Shown: one piece after another, positions 42,732 to 49,439 of the stretch
Layout: every line of letters begins with the position of its first letter
Numbering within the stretch: position 1 is the first letter of the stretch
Assembly (NCBI GenBank): GCA_937885575.1
Contig: CALABO010000014.1
Coordinates: 62,001-126,000 of the forward strand
DNA: 64,000 nucleotides
Direction of reading: 5' to 3'
Source of the DNA: an uncultured Pseudomonadota bacterium
GTDB lineage: Bacteria > Pseudomonadota > Alphaproteobacteria > Rs-D84
Translations under genes and position numbers: made by a program
The notes under the pieces: model-generated
The model's input: only the letters and a program-made list of their open reading frames with translations
The model's database searches: none
Told to the model about the DNA's origin: nothing

Positions 42732-43718
42732 ATGAACAAAAATTTTGTAAATTTTATGAGAAAATATGCCGGCCATAAAATCGCCGTCGCCGTTAGTGGT
42801 GGGGTCGATTCGGTTGCGTTGCTGTATTGGATGGCGGAAACCGCACGTGGGGATATTGTGTGTTTGCACGTGAATCACGGCCTGCGTGCCGCCGCGGAAA
42901 CCGAAACGCAATATGTGCAGGATTTGTGTCGGAAACTAAATGTTCCGTGTCATATTTTCTATTGGGACGGCGAAAAGCCGGAAACCGGAATCGAAGATGC
43001 CGCGCGCCTTGCGCGGTATAAAATGATGACGGATTTTTGCCACGAAAACGGAATTGAATTTATCGCCACCGCGCACCAGGCGGACGACCAAATCGAAACT
43101 TTTTTGATGAACCTTGGGCGGGGCAGTGGGGTTTATGGCCTGGCGGCGATGCGGGGCGAAGGTTTAATGAACGGAATTAAAATTATTCGGCCACTGCTCT
43201 GGGTGTTTCGGCGGGAATTGCGTGAGTATTGTGATTCGCGCGGAATTAAATATTTTTCCGATGAAATGAACGATGACCCGCACTATACACGCGTTCGTAT
43301 TCGGCAAAACCGGCATTTGTTGTCTGAAAAACTTGGCATTTCTGATGAGCGTATTTTAAAGGCAATTCAAAACTTGGGGCGCGTGCGGGGCGAACGCGAA
43401 TTAAACCTTGGGGCTTTGGTGCGGCGTGTGGTGCGTGGAAATCGCGCGATGTTTGATGAAACTTTTCTATTTGACCTGGGCGATGATATTAGGTTAAAGT
43501 TTATCGGAACAATTATTCGCCGAATTGGGGGGGACAGGTATTTACCACGGTTGGATTCGTTGCTGCGTGCCACGGAAATGTTGCGTGCGGATTGTAAATT
43601 CACACTGGGGCATTGTACGGTGCGACGGTTGCGCGGTCAAATCTTGGTCGTTCCCGAAGGCGAAAAAACAAGCTTTAGGAAAAAACATGGAAAAAAATAT
43701 ATTCAAAAATTCAAATAG
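42732..43718 (+). CDS. tilS: tRNA(Ile)-lysidine synthase
   Basis: TilS (328 aa) converts C34 of tRNA-Ile(CAU) to lysidine so it reads AUA. The PP-loop VAVSGGVDSVAL is at residues 19-30 and the conserved TAHQADDQIETFLMNLGRGSG follows. It overlaps ftsH by 32 nt. Hexamers TAGAAT (42717) and TATAAC (42722) lie just before the ATG and no ribosome site is seen, so a leaderless start is possible here too. Confidence 0.94.
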   Translation: MNKNFVNFMRKYAGHKIAVAVSGGVDSVALLYWMAETARGDIVCLHVNHGLRAAAETETQYVQDLCRKLNVPCHIFYWDGEKPETGIEDAARLARYKMMTDFCHENGIEFIATAHQADDQIETFLMNLGRGSGVYGLAAMRGEGLMNGIKIIRPLLWVFRRELREYCDSRGIKYFSDEMNDDPHYTRVRIRQNRHLLSEKLGISDERILKAIQNLGRVRGERELNLGALVRRVVRGNRAMFDETFLFDLGDDIRLKFIGTIIRRIGGDRYLPRLDSLLRATEMLRADCKFTLGHCTVRRLRGQILVVPEGEKTSFRKKHGKKYIQKFK

Positions 43719-45567
43719 GTCCCGCTTTGGCATATCGTCAATTTTCTTTGGTATTTTTGTCGCGCTGTTCTTGGCGGTGGTTGTAAATTCGTTTATGTCA
43801 GGGGAAAATAATCAAGGCGGTGTCGTGCGGGCCGAACCGGTGGAGTTATCTTTTTCCGATGTTCTGCGGCGCGCGGGCGAAATTCAAACGATGAAGATTC
43901 GTGGCGATACGGCGACTGGGAAACTTTCCGATGGTACCGAATATCGCGCGACGGTCGCGTATAGTCCCGAAATGCTTGAAAAATTCGCGGATCGTGGCAC
44001 GGCGGTTTCGATTGACACGTCCAAGGGTTGGGTGGACTATCTTGGGGTATGGGTGCCGATTATTATGGGCGTGCTGTTTATATGGTGGTTGTTCCGCGGT
44101 ATGCGTGGCGGTGCGGGGGGATTGGGGCGCGCGCTTGTCGGGCAAAATCCGACCAAGGTTGTGACCGGCAAGCCAAAAACAACCTTTAAGGATGTCGCCG
44201 GAATCGATTCGGAAAAACAAGAATTGGCGGAGGTTGTAGATTTCCTGCGCGATAAATCAAAGTTCGCGGCCGTTGGTGCGCGCGTGCCGCGTGGCGTGTT
44301 GCTTTCGGGCGAACCGGGAACAGGAAAAACGTTGCTTGCGCGGGCGATTGCGGGCGAAGCGAATGTTCCGTTCTTTGCCACATCGGGCAGTGATTTTTCC
44401 GGAATCATCGTCGGGCTTGGGGTTGCGAAGATTAAAGATATTTTTGAAATGGCAAAGCGGAATGCGCCGTGTTTGCTGTTTATTGATGAAATCGATGCGA
44501 TAGGTCAACGGCGCAGTCAAAATTCGTTCAATGACCAAGACCGCGAACAGACGTTGAATCAATTACTGATTGAGATGGACGGGTTTTCAAATGAAACCGG
44601 AATTATTGTGATTGGCGCGACGAATCGACCGGATATGTTGGACCCTGCGCTGTTGCGGCCGGGTCGGTTTGATCGCCAGGTGCATATTGATTTGCCGGAT
44701 ATGGCGGGACGCGAAGAAATTTTGAAACTGCATGCGAAAAAAATCAAAATGCACGAAGGCGTTGACCTTGGGAAACTTGCGCGCGGGACAACCGGGTTTT
44801 CGGGCGCGGACCTTGAAAATTTGTTGAACGAGGCCGCATTGCACGCCGTACGTTCGGGGCGCAAACTGGTCGCGGATGAAGATATAGAAGAAGCGCGCGA
44901 TAAATCATTGATGGGGCCGCGTAAAATTCGCAAGATGCGTCCCGAAGATATCAAACTGACCGCGTATCACGAGGCCGGACATGCATTCGCCAGTACCGCG
45001 TTCGCCGGCATCGCAGACCCGATACACAAGGCGACGATTATTCCGCGCGGGCGGGCACTGGGGATGGTGCAACATTTGCCGATTGATGACAAAGTGTCCA
45101 TGAGTTTGGCCGAAGTTAGGGCGAATTTGGTAATCGACCTTGCCGGGCGGGCGGCCGAAGAAATTTTCTTTGGTGCGGATAAAATCACGACCGGGGCGGA
45201 ATCGGATATCGCGGCGGCGACGGCATTGGCGCGGCGTTCGATAACTATGTCGGGACTTTCCAGTAAAATCGGTATGGTTTCCGTGAACCAGGCGCAAACG
45301 TTCGGTGCACGCGTTCCGCTGGAGGCCGCGTCTGAAAAAACCGCCGAAATGGTTGATGCGGAAATACGCGCGTGGACCGATGCGGCGTATAAAGACGCAG
45401 TTAAAATATTGACCAAAAATAAAGCGACCGTTGAAAAATTGGCCAATGAATTGTTGACCCGTGAAACACTGACCGGGGACGAAATTATGGAAATTGTTTC
45501 GGGGAAAAAGGCGACCGCAAAAAAAGTTGTGGCAAAGTCAAAAAAGGCGCGCGTTGCAAAAAAATAA
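43687..45567 (+). CDS. ftsH: ATP-dependent zinc metalloprotease FtsH, with altered pore loop
   Basis: FtsH (626 aa) degrades membrane and regulatory proteins. Two TM helices (about 16-36 and 118-138) flank a small periplasmic domain. The AAA+ module has GEPGTGKT (208-215) and FIDEIDAIG, with GRFDRQ in the second region of homology. The protease site is HEAGH at 428-432. The pore segment reads IIVGLG, so Ile241 replaces the aromatic Phe of the usual MFVGVG. ATG 43687 follows TAGGA. It is coupled to tilS. Confidence 0.93.
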   Translation: MEKNIFKNSNRSRFGISSIFFGIFVALFLAVVVNSFMSGENNQGGVVRAEPVELSFSDVLRRAGEIQTMKIRGDTATGKLSDGTEYRATVAYSPEMLEKFADRGTAVSIDTSKGWVDYLGVWVPIIMGVLFIWWLFRGMRGGAGGLGRALVGQNPTKVVTGKPKTTFKDVAGIDSEKQELAEVVDFLRDKSKFAAVGARVPRGVLLSGEPGTGKTLLARAIAGEANVPFFATSGSDFSGIIVGLGVAKIKDIFEMAKRNAPCLLFIDEIDAIGQRRSQNSFNDQDREQTLNQLLIEMDGFSNETGIIVIGATNRPDMLDPALLRPGRFDRQVHIDLPDMAGREEILKLHAKKIKMHEGVDLGKLARGTTGFSGADLENLLNEAALHAVRSGRKLVADEDIEEARDKSLMGPRKIRKMRPEDIKLTAYHEAGHAFASTAFAGIADPIHKATIIPRGRALGMVQHLPIDDKVSMSLAEVRANLVIDLAGRAAEEIFFGADKITTGAESDIAAATALARRSITMSGLSSKIGMVSVNQAQTFGARVPLEAASEKTAEMVDAEIRAWTDAAYKDAVKILTKNKATVEKLANELLTRETLTGDEIMEIVSGKKATAKKVVAKSKKARVAKK

Positions 45568-45583
45568 ATTTGAAGTTTTGCAG

Positions 45584-46192
45584 ATGGAACCCAAATTTAC
45601 CAATTCTGTGTTGGTGACATCGGGCGCGGATGCGGTAATCTTTGATGCGTGGGGGCGGGGCGATGCGTGGGAAAAGTTGTTGGATACGCGAAAATTAAAC
45701 CTGCGCGCGATTTACGCAACCCATGGACACAGCGACCATATTAGTGCCGCGCCGGAACTTGCCAAAATTTATAATGTGCCGTGGTTTTTGAATTCGGCGG
45801 ATGTTCCGTTGATTTTGTGGGGGAACCAGATTTTGGATTTTTGGGAATTGCCACGGATTCCGGATGATTTTGTAAAACCAAATGATTTGCGTGCCGGGAA
45901 AACGAAAATCCTTGGTGATATAGATATGGAAATAATCGCGGCGCCGGGGCATTCGGCGGGCGGTGTTATGTTTTACTTTCCGGAATATAAAATTTTACTA
46001 AGTGGTGATACGATTTTTCGCGATGGGGTTGGGCGAACCGATTTGCCCGGTGGCAACGCTGATGAATTACAAAAAACGATTTCCGAACTTGTTGCGCACA
46101 ATTTGCCCGACGATACATATGTTGTCCACGGCCACGGCACGGATTCCATGATGCGTGATATCAAGGCGCGGTTTTCCCATCGTGGTTTATAG
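45584..46192 (+). CDS. MBL-fold metallo-hydrolase (glyoxalase II-like)
   Basis: This 202-aa protein has the metallo-beta-lactamase metal motif YATHGHSDH, then PGHSAGG, LSGDTIF and VVHGHGT. It is shorter than glyoxalase II and lacks the extra C-terminal domain. The substrate cannot be assigned. It starts 16 nt after ftsH without an obvious ribosome site; an in-frame TTG lies further upstream. Confidence 0.88.
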   Translation: MEPKFTNSVLVTSGADAVIFDAWGRGDAWEKLLDTRKLNLRAIYATHGHSDHISAAPELAKIYNVPWFLNSADVPLILWGNQILDFWELPRIPDDFVKPNDLRAGKTKILGDIDMEIIAAPGHSAGGVMFYFPEYKILLSGDTIFRDGVGRTDLPGGNADELQKTISELVAHNLPDDTYVVHGHGTDSMMRDIKARFSHRGL

Positions 46193-46258
46193 AGTGTGAC
46201 GGCTCTCTGGAAAAATTTTTTCATCATCGAATTTATAACATTTGCGTTATGATAAAAT

Positions 46259-46286
46259 TTGACATCGTTATAAATTGTGCTATCCT
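46259..46286 (+). promoter_or_regulatory. Promoter of the ACP-fusion gene
   Basis: TTGACA (46259-46264), 16 nt, TATCCT (46281-46286). Confidence 0.6.
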
Positions 46287-46319
46287 TGCTGGCGGTAATT
46301 GTAGCAAAAGGATAAAAAA

Positions 46320-47120
46320 ATGAATCAAACCGTGGATGAAAAAATACTTGAACAAATTCGGCCGATTATTGCTAAGAAATTGAGGTTTGATCCGGAGGAA
46401 GTGACGATGGAGGCGGTTTTACAATATGATTTGGGCGCGGATTCATTGGATATAATAGAAATTTTTATGGGCGCAGAAGAAAAATTTGATTGTAAAATCC
46501 CCGATAAGGAACTAGAGGAAATTCGTACAATCGGTGATTTGATAAGTGTCGTAAAAGAAACAAGCAGATTGGAGTGGATACGCAATGGCCAGGTACAGTC
46601 GACCGCAACGGTTGCGAAACCGGCCGCAGAACCGGAACAAAAACCGGCCGTTTTGAATAGTGGAAAATTTGTGATGGTTCAAAACTTTACTTATGACCCC
46701 AATACCCCGGATTACTCGGGTCGGGCGACACAAATAAATGTGGGGGTGATGTCTGAAGAAGTTCGGAAAAATTTTATTGAATGTATTCGTAATTGCAAAC
46801 CCATAGATGGAAATGAATTCCATTGTGGGTTCGATGTCTATTGTGATGACAAGACGGGATTCGAAGTAAGACCAAATCGTAAACAACCGGCGGTGGATTG
46901 GAATGTGTCGGATTGCCTTAATCGTGCTGGCAAAAATGAAATGGTTATTGAAATGCAACCAGGAAAATTGAAAGAAACCGATTGTCCTGTGTCGCGCAGC
47001 CACGATTGTCCGTTGTGCATTGCATCGGGGAAATGTTCATCACCATTTATACGAAAATATATCGGTAAAGTTTTCTTTCCCAACCAATATGGAAAACAAA
47101 ATGGTGGAAAACAAAGATAA
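46320..47120 (+). CDS. Acyl carrier protein fused to a Cys-rich domain
   Basis: This 266-aa protein begins with a full ACP domain (about 1-82): LGADSLDIIEI has Ser42 as the phosphopantetheine site, followed by IPDKELEEIRTIGDLI. A Pro/Ala/Glu linker (about 95-112) joins an unknown domain of about 145 residues. Its cysteines include FIECIRNC, VYCDD and DCPLCIASGKC, a possible metal site. No signal peptide is seen. Its own promoter and a terminator make it monocistronic. A role in acyl transfer to or by the second domain is speculative. Confidence 0.82.
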   Translation: MNQTVDEKILEQIRPIIAKKLRFDPEEVTMEAVLQYDLGADSLDIIEIFMGAEEKFDCKIPDKELEEIRTIGDLISVVKETSRLEWIRNGQVQSTATVAKPAAEPEQKPAVLNSGKFVMVQNFTYDPNTPDYSGRATQINVGVMSEEVRKNFIECIRNCKPIDGNEFHCGFDVYCDDKTGFEVRPNRKQPAVDWNVSDCLNRAGKNEMVIEMQPGKLKETDCPVSRSHDCPLCIASGKCSSPFIRKYIGKVFFPNQYGKQNGGKQR

Positions 47121-47124
47121 AATT

Positions 47125-47153
47125 AAAAAAACCGAAGCAATTCGGTTTTTTTT
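47125..47153 (+). terminator. Intrinsic terminator of the ACP-fusion gene
   Basis: An AAAAAAACCGAA/TTCGGTTTTTTT stem with GCAA loop and T run. Confidence 0.88.
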
Positions 47154-47191
47154 GTTAAAACACAAAAACCAACACGCGTGTGATGCCGCAA

Positions 47192-47350
47192 TTCCCCTTC
47201 TTTTCAAGAAGGGGCGAAGTCGCGCCGTAGCCTTTGGCGCAGGCGGATGGCACACGAAGTGTGACGGGGTGGTTTTGGACGTATAGTGCTAATTTATCCA
47301 TACCCCACCGGCTTTCGCCGGTCCCCCCCCCTTTCCCATGGAAAGGGGAT
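47192..47350. repeat. Palindromic dispersed element (copy 5)
   Basis: CCCCTTcttttcaAGAAGGGG, several small hairpins, GGGGTGG, then CCCCACCGGC with ACCGGCtttcGCCGGT and CCCTTTCCcatGGAAAGGGG. It has the same paired-half layout as copy 1, with diverged sequence. It reaches the prmC stop. Confidence 0.65.
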
Positions 47351-48114
47351 TACCCCCCAAACACCAAAACCCGCGTGATGCCGGACAAATCTTTTTCGGC
47401 GCGAACGAATTCCCAGCCCGCGGATTCAAAAATTTTCCGAACCGATACTTCCGCACCTGCGCCGATTTCGATATATAATTTTCCGCTTTCCGCAATCCAG
47501 TTTTTTGCATTTTTTGCAATTTGTTCGTATGCCGCCATGCCGCGGTTTTTCGCATAAAGTGCAATGCGTGGGTCGTGCGTTGCACCCGCGTCCACGCGCG
47601 GGTCGCCAATTTCGATATACGGCGGGTTTGAAACAATTATATCAAATTTTTCGCGCGTCATTTTGTGGTTTGCAAATGAACCGTGCTTTATTTTAATTTT
47701 GTCGCGCAGGTTTAGGTTTTTTATGTTCCGGCGTGCCACACGCAGTGCGCCACGTGATATATCGACCGCCATGCCGGTTGCAGAATCGATATTTTTAACC
47801 AGTGCGGCAATTATGCAACCCGTGCCCGTTCCCAAATCTAAAATTCTTGGGGCGCGCCACCCGTCCGATAAAACAGATTCAACCAATGTTTCGGTGTCGG
47901 GGCGTGGGTCCAGTGTTTTGCGGTTCGTATAAAATTCCAAACCATAGAACCATTTTTTATGTATGATTTTTGCGACAGGCATGCCGCTACGCAACCGGTG
48001 CGCGATTATATGCGCGCGAAACCACGAAATTTTTGGCATGTTGTCCGTGATAATTCGGGCCGCGCGAATGCCGCCGGCATCTTTCAAAAGTTCAAAGGCT
48101 TGATTTATTGTCAT
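47350..48114 (-). CDS. prmC: Peptide chain release factor N5-glutamine methyltransferase PrmC
   Basis: PrmC (254 aa) methylates the GGQ glutamine of RF1/RF2. An N-terminal helical domain is followed by LDPRPDTETLVE, the AdoMet motif ILDLGTGTGCI and the catalytic VSNPPYIE. The start at 48114 lies 6 nt after a minus-strand TATAAT with no ribosome site; an in-frame start at 48180 is inside the divergent gene. prfA is not adjacent here. Confidence 0.92.
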   Translation of the reverse strand: MTINQAFELLKDAGGIRAARIITDNMPKISWFRAHIIAHRLRSGMPVAKIIHKKWFYGLEFYTNRKTLDPRPDTETLVESVLSDGWRAPRILDLGTGTGCIIAALVKNIDSATGMAVDISRGALRVARRNIKNLNLRDKIKIKHGSFANHKMTREKFDIIVSNPPYIEIGDPRVDAGATHDPRIALYAKNRGMAAYEQIAKNAKNWIAESGKLYIEIGAGAEVSVRKIFESAGWEFVRAEKDLSGITRVLVFGG

Positions 48115-48149
48115 AAAACTATTATAATGGACGCCATGGAAAAAGCAAA
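48100..48149. promoter_or_regulatory. Bidirectional leaderless promoter of prmC and the M23 peptidase gene
   Basis: Plus: TTGATT (48100-48105), 17 nt, TATAAT (48123-48128), 7 nt, ATG 48136. Minus: TATAAT (48126-48121), 6 nt, ATG 48114, with a weak TTTGCT at 48149-48144. The two -10 boxes share ATTATAAT. Confidence 0.55.
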
Positions 48150-49437
48150 AAATATTATAACTTCTAAGAAATTTGTTCACGCGGTTTTATGGGTCGCCGG
48201 AATTGTTGCCGTGATGGCGATTGTCGTTGTTTTGTGGTCGGTTTTGCGCGGGCGGACGGTGGACGATGTTCCGGGAACGGCGGACTTTGTGACGGAAACG
48301 ATTGCGCCGGTGGATAATAAAACGACGGTCATAAATGTTGTCGCGGGCGATACACTTTCAAAGATTTTGTCGGCAAATGGTGTCGGGGGCAAGGATATAA
48401 ATTCTATCGCCGGTGTTTTAAAGGCCAAAGCGGGCATAACGGGACTTCGCGCGGACAAGGATAAAATTGAAATCGTGCGTGACGGTGGGCCCGATACGCC
48501 GATAACAAAAATTGTTGTGTTGCCGGGGCCGTGGCGACGTGTGGAATTGACCTGTGACGATGCGGGTGTGTGGAATTGCAATGCGATTGATATTGAACGC
48601 GATACGCGCCTGGTCTATCGCCAGGGGGAAATTTTGGACGGCGATAGTTTTTACCTTGCCGGGATGCGGGCGAATATTCCGGCGGGAATTTTGGCGGACG
48701 TTTATGATTTGCTGGCCTTTGAAATGGACTTTGAACGCGATGTGCGCGCGGGGCAAAAGTTTTCCGTGTTGTATGAAGAAAACTATCATGACAATGTGCA
48801 TGTTGATAATGGCGCTGTGTCGGTTGTGTCCTTTGATGCGCTGCGCGGGAATGTGAAAATGTATCGGTTCAAAAAGGCCGATAAAACGGTCGGATACTAT
48901 GACCCAAATGGGAACGGCGCGATTAAATCACTGAAACGCACGCCGATAAATAATGCGAAAGTGACAAGCAGTTTTTCAACGCGGCGTAAGCATCCCGTGT
49001 TGGGATTTACGCGTGCGCACAAGGGTGTCGATTTTCGTGCACCGACCGGAACGCCGATTCCCGCCGCCGGTGCGGGGCGTGTCGTTGCACGTGGATATAA
49101 TCGCGGGCATGGAAACTTTGTGCGGATTCGTCATAATGGTTCGTTTGAAACGCTCTATGCACACATGTCAAAATTTGCAAAAAATGTAAAGGTTGGCACC
49201 ACGGTAAAGCAGGGTCAGATTATCGGATATTCTGGTTCAACCGGGCTTTCGACGGGGCCGCATTTGCACTATGAAATTATCAAGGACGGCAAGCATGTAA
49301 ACCCGATGACCGTGAAATTGCCGGCGATAAATAATTTAGATGCGGAAAATAAAAAGAAATTCTTGGAATATCGCGAAACATTGGACAAGGCCATCGAAGA
49401 TTTGGAAAATAATCCAAAAGGGTTTATTCAGTTATAG
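48136..49437 (+). CDS. M23-family peptidoglycan endopeptidase
   Basis: This 433-aa envelope protein has one N-terminal TM anchor (about 14-36), a LysM-like region (VINVVAGDTLSKILSANGV), a middle OB-like domain and a C-terminal LytM/M23 domain. The zinc ligands are seen in HKGVDFRAP and HLHYEI. Such proteins cut peptide crosslinks or activate amidases. ATG 48136 is preferred because the in-frame ATG at 48127 overlaps the -10. It ends 2 nt from the convergent polA stop. Confidence 0.9.
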   Translation: MEKAKNIITSKKFVHAVLWVAGIVAVMAIVVVLWSVLRGRTVDDVPGTADFVTETIAPVDNKTTVINVVAGDTLSKILSANGVGGKDINSIAGVLKAKAGITGLRADKDKIEIVRDGGPDTPITKIVVLPGPWRRVELTCDDAGVWNCNAIDIERDTRLVYRQGEILDGDSFYLAGMRANIPAGILADVYDLLAFEMDFERDVRAGQKFSVLYEENYHDNVHVDNGAVSVVSFDALRGNVKMYRFKKADKTVGYYDPNGNGAIKSLKRTPINNAKVTSSFSTRRKHPVLGFTRAHKGVDFRAPTGTPIPAAGAGRVVARGYNRGHGNFVRIRHNGSFETLYAHMSKFAKNVKVGTTVKQGQIIGYSGSTGLSTGPHLHYEIIKDGKHVNPMTVKLPAINNLDAENKKKFLEYRETLDKAIEDLENNPKGFIQL

Positions 49438-49439
49438 TT

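Noticed and set aside
44257..45446. Long minus-strand frames within ftsH
   Set aside because: Low stop density on the complement of a GC-biased gene explains them; no homology or start signals.
46193..46230. Terminator after the MBL-fold gene
   Set aside because: Only a weak imperfect stem (AGAG...CTCT) precedes the T run; not convincing.
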